In this document: piece after piece, positions 34,674-46,000 of the stretch
Numbering within the stretch: position 1 is the stretch's first letter
Layout: the number at the start of each line of letters is the position of its first letter
From: Costus lasius
Lineage: Eukaryota; Streptophyta; Magnoliopsida; Zingiberales; Costaceae
Length of the DNA: 64,000 nt
Assembly (NCBI GenBank): GCA_027563935.2
Contig: CM050449.1
Coordinates: 16,762,735 to 16,826,734 of the forward strand
Direction of reading: 5' to 3'
Notes under the pieces: model-generated
What the model was told of the DNA's origin: nothing
The model's input: the letters and a program-made list of their open reading frames with translations, nothing else
Database searches by the model: none
Program-made: the position numbers and the translations under genes

Positions 34674-36640
34674 GTCATCGAAAATCAAAGAGGAAGCAAA
34701 AATCGAGGGAACAAAAGAGTGAGAATAAACACCTGTTAAGCCCCCTGCCTCTCCTGTCGCCTCCCCAATTTCCATTAGGGCCGTATGAAACTAATTTCAA
34801 CACAAAGTAGAGAGCTCCCCCACTTCGCCCAAAAACCAGAAGAAAGAAGAGTAAGAAAAGGACATTGTCACTCGATAGACGAAAGAAAATCGATGACACA
34901 CGAAGATAAACGAAGGAAATCTGGATAAAACTTGTTACCGGATAGAGGAATCCAGGCCTATTTATCCTGCGCTACTGCAATAAAGGTGGAAGAAATTGAT
35001 GATGAATCTTCTTCAGCACAACAGAAGAACAAAACGAATTCTGGATGAAAATATTGCAAATAAAAAAAGGGAGAAGAAGTTCTTACAAAAAGCTCATAGA
35101 TAGGCTCTGCCGCGGCGGAAAATCATTTGAGCACGATAAAATTTTTCTTAGTCGCTGACTTTCAAACTTCAGCCGACAAAATAATTCGAAGGTCAGCCCT
35201 AATCAAATACAAGTTTCAACCCGAAATAAAAAATCCGGCATCATCGGATCCGATCCAATAAGAGTCCAAAGCCCCTTCTCTTCAGCCTTGATCCAACAAC
35301 ACTGAGTAATTTCAACTCAGGATTTAGTTCGTAGTGAAAATGCTCAGCTAATTATCTATGATCCAATGTCTTTCGAACAAGATGGGAATGATTAGTAGGG
35401 TTTCGAAATCCAGAATTCAACGTGTACCAAAAATCCTGAATTCACCAAATATAATTCCGAAACTATCAACCCAAACAAAACAAATCGGGATTCCAGATTT
35501 CTTTCAGGAGCAATCAGCAGCGAAAAAAGAAGTAGATGTTCTTTGAAATCAGAAATTCCCAAGAATGAAAATGAGATACTGAGAACGGACATGCGAATCA
35601 ATCAAATTCACCGAAGGCTTCTTCTTCCTTAGTTCCACTGTCGCGCTGGTCCGCCATTCCCAGTCCAGACTGCATCAAGGTCAGAATCTATCAATCTCTT
35701 CCTCCCAAGGTGTGGAATCCAAGCTAGTCGAGGTCCCGACTGATGCAGTTACGGCGAACCCGCCCCTGGCGAGACCTCAACAATCACTGACGCCACGTCT
35801 CCACTATAACTACCAATTGCATCTCCTGCTCCAGCGACACCTCCACCGTCGTCTGCAGCACCGTCATAAATTTCTACACCTCGCGCAGTTGCCATTATCC
35901 CTTCCACCGAACTAATCTCACGCTCCATCTCTATGCCAAAGACTCTTCCACCGGAGGCGACATTAATGACGAGCCCAGCCACCGCTTTCACCGCCATCCG
36001 CAGCCATCAGCCGCCTCGTGCAGTCACTGACGCCGTCTTCAACAATCGCCGACGCCATCCCGTCAGCAATAGCTGGCGCCCTCTCTCTCCTCTGTCGCCG
36101 CCCAGCCCACCTTGCTGCAGACGGCCAACGCCAATAGCCAGCGACATTGCTCCACCACAATCTTCTCCTTCTACACCATCTCCCTTACGAATGGGTCACC
36201 ATAAGCTCGTCTGAGCTCTCTGTCGTCGTTGATGGATGCCAACGAATCCACCCCAAACCAGCTTCTCGGCGAACGCCATTTGCAGTGGTCATCAAATCCG
36301 CTGCTCCCTGATACAAAATGCGTGCCGGAGCTCCGACACTCACCGGCTTCCTTACTGGAAAGGGCAACATCCACCCTCCTTCAACGGGCTCCGCTCGACA
36401 GCCCTTTTATTCCTCCTCGCAAGCATCGCGCCGGATGGAGGATCGCACGCCGAAGAGAAAAGTTACTCTTCCACGACGAAAATACATGAATAAAAAATAA
36501 TAAAAATATACGATAAAGAAAATAATATGACATCAACGTCACCTAGTCAATCATTCGAATCTAACTCAAGTCGCATCCGATTAAATGTTGAATCCAAAAG
36601 AAAATTCTCCAAAAATATATTCTCGATTGAATGTTCAATA
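34674..36640. other. Unassigned part of the enlarged LTR
   Basis: From 34674 to about 35600 AT-rich with no gene. From about 35620 to 36480 GC-rich, with overlapping open frames in several phases and on both strands, none with a recognisable domain. This looks like LTR or UTR sequence, not a gene. Confidence 0.4.
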
Positions 36641-36695
36641 AGCATAATACTGAAAGTCCTGACGCATCACAATGAAGTATTATTTGGGAGATGCG

Positions 36696-36722
36696 TATGT
36701 CGATGTTTATCGTCGGGGCGTA
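36696..36722 (+). other. Conserved module hairpin, copy C
   Basis: Stem CGATG/CGTCG with loop TTTAT. The substitution makes a T-G wobble pair, so pairing is kept. Confidence 0.75.
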
Positions 36723-36783
36723 ACTCATCAATATGACGTTGTAATCATTAAGGCCGAAGTATTAATTTTTTTTCTAAAATTCA

Positions 36784-37450
36784 AATTATCCAATACGCCG
36801 CGAGGCCAGGTAATTTTCCCAAATTCAAATATCCAACACACCGTCAAGGCCGGATATTTTCCAAATTAAATTATCTAACAAGTTGTGAGACCGGATAATT
36901 TTTCCAAATTTGAATATCCAACAAGCCGTGAGGCCGGATATTTTTAAATTCAAATTATTCAATACGTCGCGAGGCCGGGTAATTTTCTCAAATTAAATAT
37001 CCAACACGCCGTCAAGGCCGGATATTTTCCAAATTAAATTATCCAACAAGTCGTGAGACCGGATAATTTTTCCAAATTTGAATATCCAACAAGCCGCGAG
37101 GCTGGATATTTTCAAATTCAAATATCCAACATGCCGCAAAGGTTGGATAACTTTCCCAAATTAAATTATCCAACAAGCCGCGAGGCTGGGTAATTTTCCC
37201 AAATCAAATATCCAATAAACTGCAAGGCCGAATATTTTTTAATTCAAATTATCCAACACGCCGCGAGGCCGGGTAATTTTCCCAAATCAAACATCCAACA
37301 TGTCGTCAAGGCCGGATATTCCCCAAATTCAAATTATCCAACAAGTCATAAGACCATATAATTATCTCAAATTTAAATATCTAACAAGCCGCAAGACCGG
37401 ACATTTCCCTAAATTCAAATCATCCAATACGCCATCAAGGCCGGATGATC
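36784..37450 (+). repeat. Hairpin array I, 3' LTR copy
   Basis: The same kind of array as 25777-26396, about 15 units. One perfect unit is 37037-37068: arms AATTATCC/GGATAATT, inner stem GTC/GAC, loop GTGA. Several units differ from their 5' LTR partners but keep pairing. Confidence 0.85.
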
Positions 37451-37510
37451 CTCCAAGTTCAATATCCAATGCCTTAATGCATTACGATGGAATATTATTT
37501 GGGAGGTGCG

Positions 37511-37537
37511 TACATCGATGTTTATCATCGGGGCGTA
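37511..37537 (+). other. Conserved module hairpin, copy D
   Basis: Stem CGATG/CATCG with loop TTTAT, the 3' LTR equivalent of copy A. Confidence 0.75.
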
Positions 37538-37877
37538 GTTCCTCAATATGACATTGTGTTGTTGAGGCCGGATATTATCCCAAATTCAAACACCAAATAA
37601 TCCGTTGCAAGACAAAACATTTGACAAACACTCTTGGCTTTCATGCCTTGTCATGTACTTTCGTAATATTCATGAATAAAATTGATTAGTCTTATATTTT
37701 ATTTCATAGTATAGATCTCTTAATCAAAGGTTCCCTAATTTTAGGAGTAATTAACAATGAACGCTTGCGCTCATTGGAAACCGAATCCCATTAAATAATA
37801 ATTCTTATTAATTTAAGATGAATTTAAAATGGTGATATCACATTTTAATATGTAACACTTTTTGATCCCACATCACT

Positions 37878-39890
37878 TTAGATAAATGATTGAGAATATA
37901 ATTACTCATTTTACGATATGTTTATAAGAATATAATTAATCATTTTACGATATGTTGATAATGTTGTAGGGTAAGCTGAATTACTTTATAATAGATCAAA
38001 TATATCAGGCTTACGCACAATCTCCATATATAGACTAGCGTTGTTGTTTTGTTTTTTTTTTCTCTTAGTATCTTGTGTATTTGCTTATTAATCTTTTGGT
38101 AACTTCACCATCATGCAAGTGGAAACTATGGCTCATAGCTTATTTAGAGTTGCATTAACCGATGATGACACAATAGGTGGATGGGATGACAACCACTTGA
38201 AACTGACGCTCATCTCTTCTTTTTTTTTTTCTTGTCAAATTGACATTCCAAACAATGACATATGGGTCGATGTTGATCATATTTTATAGAGTCTCCATTG
38301 AAATTGACCGAGAAAATTTTTGTTAATGGTATCTTCTAAGGAACCCAATGCTCTCAAAGATTAGTAAAAACAGTTAGCCAAGCTTGGCCGCCATGAATTA
38401 TTGAAATACTTAGTCAACCATCTTATAAATGATTACGTGAGCAATGTTGTCAACCTGCCAACTCTACAATCATTCTTTTATTAAAGATCATATTAAGGTT
38501 AGGCTTTAGCCTTACTTTTGCTTTGAATTGAACCCTCTACGTGAATGCAACATGATTAATAAGGTTTTACCTTTACCTTTATGGGAATATAGCCTGACTT
38601 CTAAGAAGGCTTCTATTCTTGTCAATGGCATATATATGTTGAACTGAAGACAAGATGTTGAAGTTTACTAAGATTTGATTTCTTGCTATCTCGGCGCAAG
38701 GACCAATTCACATACAATATGAAGGCTTCTACCAAAATCAAGTTTATGATCTAATTCTTTAGGTCTTGACAATCTACTATGATGTGATCTTAGAACTAAT
38801 ATGATTTATAATACAGGTCACCATTCCTTCACAAATGGGGGAGGGGTATGATTAATAATAAAACCAAGTTTCAATATCAAACTCGATAATTAAATCCAAT
38901 TGAATGGGGGATACATTTAGTTATCACATCCTCTCTTCTTCTTATGTTACAATTTATTTAATGAGAAAATTGATCCATTTAATGTGCTGAGCCTAATAAT
39001 AATTTAGCTTAATTTTAAAATATTTAAGCCTAAGTTAATAATAATAAGTTCTCTGACCTTATATATAATATTATTATGTCTCCAAACTAGTGTATCACAT
39101 CTCGAGGGCCTCCTAACTATTTCCTTAAAAATTATCTTAATTAAAATTGTTGGTAGCCAACCTTTTCCACTAAGTCATGTGATCTAATAGGTGTCTTTTT
39201 GATTAATAACCTAAAGACAGAAGCTATTAGTCATGTGATCTAATAGGTGTCTTTTTGATTAATAACCTAAAGACAGAAGCTATTGGCAAACTTATATTTT
39301 TGATGAACTTGTTTGCATCTTCAACCTAAAGAGCCTTCTTGGTGAATGAACTCACAATCTAAGCTAAGTCTTGCTGCCATATGATCATTATAATTAGAGT
39401 AAAACAAGATCATTCTATGAATTAGGCATACTACCTATCATGTATTGCACTCTTTACAACCCTACAAGGTCAACTATATGAACTATGAACATACTTTGAC
39501 TTACACCTTTTTGCCTACCTTATTCATCGATATGTGACCTCAATGAAGCAAATTTCAGATACTAACTTGATGCAAGTAAGCTATGCTTTTTTAAAATTAG
39601 ATTGGAGTAATTAATTCAACTAGCTAAGACAATGCTTGGACTAGTCCATAAAAAAAATTGACTCAAATATATATATATAAAAAGAAATTCAATATCAATC
39701 ATAAGTCGTAAAAATCCTATAATCTAGATTAGAATTAGATAAAATTATATGAAAATAGAATTAGTTTACTATTAATTGATTTCAGATATATAATTTTATT
39801 ACATAAAGGATCATTAAAAACGAATAAATTAAACCGATTACTACCACTCGAACCAATAGCTAGTCCGAATAATTTTGTAAAACATTACCG
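37878..39890. other. Intergenic, no gene seen
   Basis: AT-rich sequence between the LTR element and DUF3754 copy 2. The only clear structure is a 56-bp tandem duplication near 39173. Confidence 0.6.
39173..39284. repeat. 56-bp perfect tandem duplication
   Basis: Units 39173-39228 and 39229-39284, both starting agtcatgtgatctaatagg, appear identical, so the duplication is recent. Confidence 0.9.
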
Positions 39891-40046
39891 CCAACCAGCG
39901 TTCTTCTCTGGCAGACTCGTGGCGCGGGTCCCAGCCACGAAGGCAGAGGATTGAAGCTTGAAATATCCAAAGTTTCTGCCTTGCCGCTTCGAATCAATTC
40001 CATTCCATTCGTCTCTCCGCACGAAACCATTGCCTCGCTTCCGCCG

Positions 40047-40053
40047 TATAAAA
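40047..40053 (+). promoter_or_regulatory. TATA box of DUF3754 copy 2
   Basis: TATAAAA in a GC-richer stretch, 44 bases before the start codon; transcription would start near 40077. Confidence 0.6.
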
Positions 40054-40096
40054 TGCGGCCTTCCTTCTCCTTCGTATCGAGTTCCAAGAGTCAGGG

Positions 40097-43000
40097 ATGG
40101 CGATGCCTAAGGAGAAAGGGAAGGCGAAGAGGGAGGATTTGATGAGGTTGAAGCGGGAGTCCGCCATTCCGGTGCTGAAGTCCAATCTCATCCCGAAACT
40201 AACTAGTCTCATCGGTAATCCCTCATTTCTTTAGATCGAATTTATCTGATTCCTTAGTTCTCTTGTTGATGTGCCCAGTATTCGAATGGCATTTATTTTT
40301 TTTAGGTCAGTTTGTTGCCTAGACTATTGTATCGGTATCGATAAAGTCGAAAAGTTTAGTTTTAGTTAGAATGATGCTTGGGTGGACAGCGAAGCTGAGG
40401 GGGTTTCATCCTAATTGCCATGGCATTGCCTATTGGTCAATCCGCGTTGCCTCCGTGAAGCTGCTATTGTGGGCCGTGAACCATGAGTAAATTTGAATTT
40501 ATGTATCTATTTTTTATTTGTTCTAATGCCAAGGGTTGTGCCAATTCGAATTAATCGGAACGAATGTTGGGAGGTGACTTTACTCTCCAGCCTATTCAAG
40601 ATTGCCCCATTACCCAGTTTTGATATCAATTACAAAAGAATTCTCTCTCCTTTTTTTGGAAGTTCTCTCTCTTTCCCTTTTTGTTGACAACGAAATTGCG
40701 CCTTCGATGTTATTTTCTAATCATTTTTTTTCTTCTTTAGGTGGAATTATATTTTGTATCTTTTTAGATTAATTAATTATCGGTGTAAAAACCCAACAAA
40801 CTCAACGAGGAGAAATAGGATATTTTTTTTTTGCCCACTACTCTGAGTCCGTCCTAATGAACTTGTCTAGATTATGAAGACATTTCTCAATAAAGTACTT
40901 TCTATAAGTATTTCGTTCCCTTATGAACTGGTGTTGATTGTATATTCTACTTTTGTGAGATTGATTTTTTTTTCTTATTTCTAGAAGATGCATCAGAACG
41001 AGCTGAATTTCTTAAGCTGTGCAAGATGGTTGAATACGCTATCCGTGCTTCGTACCATTCACAGTTTGAAGATTTGATGGTACTGTTGTTTCATATTCTT
41101 ATCATATTTTTTCAACGTAGCTACATATAAACGCCTATATCAATTACAAATCCTGCTTCTTGATGCAATGCATAGTTGCATTCATATATCCAATTACGTA
41201 TAAAGTCAAATGAACAAGGCATATTTCATAGTTATGTACAACTATGTACTGAAATAATGATTTTCCTTGATTTTTTTTTTCTGTTATTTAACTGAAATTA
41301 ATCATTGTATCATATTTGCAGCAACTTTACTCACTGTTTGATCCTATCCATGGTAATCAAAGATTGGAACAACTGGCATTATCAGATGAAGCGATAGATG
41401 AACGGGAAATAAAATTCCTCAAGTTAATATTCCAGGTTTGTCACTTTCCTTTGAACATCGCTCCGCTCAGATGTGTCAAATTTGATCAGATATGTTTTTC
41501 AAAATCAAATGAAAAATAGTGCTTAGCTGCGCACAACTGAGGATTACACTCTGCATCTTGGAATGTTAAAATTGGGTGTTCCCGACCTAACTATTATTTT
41601 TAGGATCTGCTCTTGGTAAACTATATATGTAACTGGTATATTATCCAAAACCCAACTTCTTGTACCTCAGAATAACAATGTTTGTCATGTATGGATGTAA
41701 CATACAGTTCTGTGGTCCTGTACCAAAAGTCGATCACAGAAATGCAAGTAATCTCACTCAATTCTATGATGAGAAGATTTCAAACATCCAACCAGTACCA
41801 AACCATCACTACTAAATTTACTTTCAATTTTTTTTACAACAGTTACTTATGATGCCGTGCAAGTAATGTATAAGTAAGAAAAGATAGACTTAAGATTCAT
41901 ATAATAATTAACATATCACGTGGCCGTCATGCATTATCCCTATTAGAAGAAAGAACTTATTATTTGATTATGAGTTTGGACTCTTGACAAGCACAAACCT
42001 TTGATGTTAAATATCCCTAGTATTGATAGAGAACCCTTAATTTAGAGTTATAAAGTATCAAAATGTAGAAATGCAAGAAAAACATCAAATAATTGTTGTA
42101 CTATTTTTAGAGTGCTCAAGCTTAGTATACATGAAGTAAACCAATCTTTCTTTCTTTTGTTTTTCTTTTTCTTCATTTCTTTTTCATTTTTATTTCTGAT
42201 TTCTCTTCATTTGAATACTCTTTTTCTTCATTTCTTTTTCATTTTTATTTCTTATTTCTCTTCATTTGATATGGTATTCAGACTCTTGATTGTGTTAGGT
42301 TCTAAACCACAAAATTAAAAGGCTTTTGATTCACATAACCGGAGTCCATTGTGCTCAATCCGTCCCATTTATAGTAGGTTTAGGTACCCAATTATCTTAT
42401 TAGGATGAGTTTGAATTTAAATATATGTTTCTTTAGTACCTAATGCATGATTAAAAATATAAACAAATTATAATTTTACCCTAAACTCCCCACTTATTAA
42501 TCATAAAACATTCTTATAAAAATTTTAATTTATAAAATTATATTTTATTGATGAATTTGAAACTAATAAATATTTTTTTATTGAATAGGGTACCTATTAC
42601 TTGACTTGGGTTTAGGTTATGTAATAGGGTACCCGCATTAGGTTTTTGTTAGGTTCAGGTATCAAGTTAAGACTAGGTACCTGCCCGTATTGTCATTCCT
42701 TAGTTTGTGGATGGCATGCAAATGGAAGTGTGTGAACCTCTACGTGTGTGAAATCTAAGCTAGGAAGACAAAAGTAGAAAGTTTTAGGAGTAGGTTACTA
42801 AAATTCCAATGTTGGATTTTCTTGCTAGTCTATTACCATGAGATAAGGTCTAGTGACTTATTACTAATGGATCATTGGCTGACCTATATTTCATTTTAAA
42901 GTGGGCATTGCTCTTTAATTTCGTACAAGTAAATCAACAGTGATTTCCCGTACTTGCATTTTGATCTTTAGTTAAGGAAATTTGTGCGTGATGACTTGCT

Positions 43001-46000
43001 AGAATTGCTTACTAGAGCAATCTAAATTATTGTTTAAAATTTAAGGACCATGCTATTTGAGAAAACAGATAAGCAACTAGGTTTTTGAGGGCATTAGTTG
43101 GCTTTTTTCCAACCCCTAGGTTATTCAAATAGGATCACAAATGATATTCTCACAATGTTGTCAATTTTTTTCAACTTTCAATATATAACCTAGGTATGGA
43201 TAATATTAGGCTAAAAGGAATATACCCTAACACAAATTCTTAGGCAGAAGGAATATACCTCAGTCACGGATGCTTCAGGGCAAAATGTTGTGAGATAGAA
43301 TTGGAATACCCTAAATAGAATATTAGGACAAAAAGAATTACTTTAGGCATTGTACAAGTGAGAATGCATTTACCCTATGCATGAATGCTCTTGGGTGGAG
43401 TTGTTTATCCCAAACTTGAATGCTTTAGTGCAGAAGGTGTTTGCCTTAGGGATAAGTGCTTTAGAGTAAAAGAAGTATATTATCCTACGCATGAATGCTT
43501 TGAAGGGATTTTGAAATTTATCTTATGAAAATTTTTTTATGATCAAATCAAAATTTACCCTAGGTAGAATGCTTTTAGATAAAATGAGTTCACTCTAGAT
43601 ACAAATGCTTAGAGATAAAGTTTGATGTTATCTAGATACTTAGTGAATTCAGCCTAACAAACTTTCATTTGGTTGAGGTATTAAATAACTAAATGGGGTA
43701 CTGCATTATTTGACTTTAGAGTTTGAATTTAATTTTATCATATGGCTTAAATGAGTCTAGTTTATAGAGTAACATAATTTGATCTTGTATATATATTAAC
43801 TTAAACTTAAATTTGAACAATGACCAAATAGCTTGACAGAATCTAGGTGATGTGCTAGATGACTTTGATGATTAGAGTGTTGGGTAGCTTAAAAGAATCT
43901 ACATTCTTGAACTTGAACTTCAATTTGATTGTTGTTATTTAATGTCCTTGAACATTGTTAAATTGGTGCTTTAGTTTAATTAACTTAAGCCCTTAAACTC
44001 GAGCGGCTTACTAACTTGGATGGTCTAATGCCTTTGAGTTTGAATATCTTCTTGCATTTTAATCATAGTTCCATAGCATTGTTATTGATATCCAATTGTT
44101 CAAAAATGAGATATCAACTACATTAGTACTATAAATTATTAAAATAAAAGTTTAAAATTTAAAAACAAATAGGATAAACATAAGAATAATTTTAATTGGA
44201 ATAAGAATGTAACAAAGATGATTCCTTACCATTCAAAGGACAATAAATTTGTTTAATTTATTTTATGCACGTGATAGTGAGAGATATCGAAATCCATAAA
44301 ATCTTAAGTAAATGATAAAGTTTTGTTAATTAAGTTAATGCATTAGTGCCACCAATCATTATTATCATGACCATCTTGATGAAAATAATTTAGAGGATTT
44401 AAGTAATGGACAATTAGTAAACTCAAAATAATGATGACATCATGGATCACATTGTAAGAATTGCTCTTGTTATGAAGATGCCCAATCGTAATGTTTCCCT
44501 TGATATTTCATTTGAATCATTATGATCATTTGATACTAATAATTCGAGTTTGAGGGTTATCTATAATTCCAACTTGTTTCTCGTTGAAGCTATCAATTTA
44601 CTGTTTTTGTCTAGTTCGAGAAATTAACCAACATTATATCAAACTTTCCTGATCTCAGTCCAGCATGACTAATCTAGATTGATCTTACAAACTAAGCTTT
44701 GGAATTAGGTATCGTAAGAGGTACTTCTAAAATTTACTTCGACCATAAGTTCTTGAGAAAGTGTAAACTACAAACTCTTCTTTGAAAATGCTGCTATAAA
44801 AATATGTCAGAGGGAAGTGATCATAATTTTGCAATTTATTCTAACCAAAGCTCATCACAAGAGTTCAATTGTCATTTTGCTATTTGTTGTCACAACTATG
44901 GATTAAAATTTCAGTCCGGTCCAATGAGCTGCCAGACTGATTTGTACCAGTATGTACCGGAGACTGATTTGTACCAGTATGTACCGGTGGCAAAATCGGC
45001 GGCATGCGAAGCTTCAGCTAGTGGTGAACAAAGTTTCCGCCAGTTCCACTAGTGCCAGAAGCTTCCGCCAGCATCGTTCGAAGCTTTCGCCAATGGCGAA
45101 GCTTCTGCTAGTGCCGAACGAAGCTTTCGCCAATTCTACCAGCACCAGAAGTTTTGTTTGAAGCTTCCGCCAGCGTTGGAAGGTTTGCTCAAAGCTTTTG
45201 CTAGTGCCATTCGAGGCTTCAGCCAGCATCAAAGCTTTTTTGCTAGTGCCGCCCCGGTACACCACTACTCTGGGACCGGTCTTCCATTGCATCGGTACAA
45301 ACCGGAGGAACCGGGTTGGCGCAATTCACGGTCACAACTACTTATTTGAACATGTTTGTCATTTTGTAATTTGTTATATCAAATGCTGTCATCTTGAAAA
45401 TTCCTCTAGTTGAAGTGATTACAAATTTGTGCTTGATTTAGAAATTTGAGGGTAATTGAGTTTAGCATTTCCAAGAGTCTAATTTATAATTATTTCTACT
45501 AATTAAGAAATGTGAAAAATATTAGCTTTTTAACATCACAATCTCAATTAGCATGCTTCTCGAGGTAAGTCCCTTTAGGCAAGTCTATTTCTTACTATCA
45601 CATGGTCTTGTGTTAAGAGGAATACCGTTTTTCAGGTTTTGCTTATTTCACTTTGTTTTCTTTTTTTATCCTTTTCCTGTAAGTGGACCCAGTGGATCCC
45701 TGTTTATGCACAAGAATGTAAATTACTTGGCTGATGAGGATATTTCATAGTTATATTAGTAATGGAAGTATTTTACAACTAAGGTTGTCAGGTTCAAGAT
45801 CTTACCGAGGAACAGTAGAGGCTCCGTAGACTCAAAACGTAGATCCCACCAAAAGGTAAAAAATATATATTTTTTTAAATAGTATACTTATATATTAAGA
45901 GTAATATGAACATTATAATAAATAGTAAACAATAATACCTATCAAAAACAAACTAGGTTAACTATTATCGAAGTATTGGTGCACATGTATAATGTATGAT

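Larger units (their letters stand above)
24522..37872 (+). mobile_element. Gag-only LTR retrotransposon (TR-GAG-like) with hairpin arrays
   Basis: An element of about 13.3 kb. Two related LTRs enclose a primer-site-like sequence (26825-26840), a degenerate pre-gag region, a long gag with a Tat/Ogre-like zinc knuckle, then about 2.7 kb of repeats and no protease, RT, RNase H or integrase. A polypurine tract with 15 G abuts the 3' LTR. This layout is that of terminal-repeat retrotransposons with a GAG domain, which must borrow enzymes from an autonomous partner. LTR lengths are unequal: about 2.3 kb on the left, about 5.8 kb on the right. No clear target duplication was found; TGACT (24486-24490) against TCACT (37873-37877) is one possibility if the left LTR starts at 24491. 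Much of the non-coding part consists of tandem hairpins. Confidence 0.8.
32112..37872 (+). repeat. 3' LTR of the gag-only element, enlarged
   Basis: 5761 bp from TGTTGAACC to CCCACA. The left 1.2 kb matches the 5' LTR to position 33330; the match resumes at about 36760. The 3.4 kb between holds a 107-bp duplication, a hAT MITE, a SINE palindrome and unassigned sequence. Either this part was inserted here or the 5' LTR lost it. Confidence 0.75.

Noticed and set aside
35712..36500. Cluster of frames of 60-93 residues in a GC-rich stretch, possibly a gene
   Set aside because: All phases and both strands are open, no domain or splice structure is recognisable, and it lies inside an enlarged LTR.
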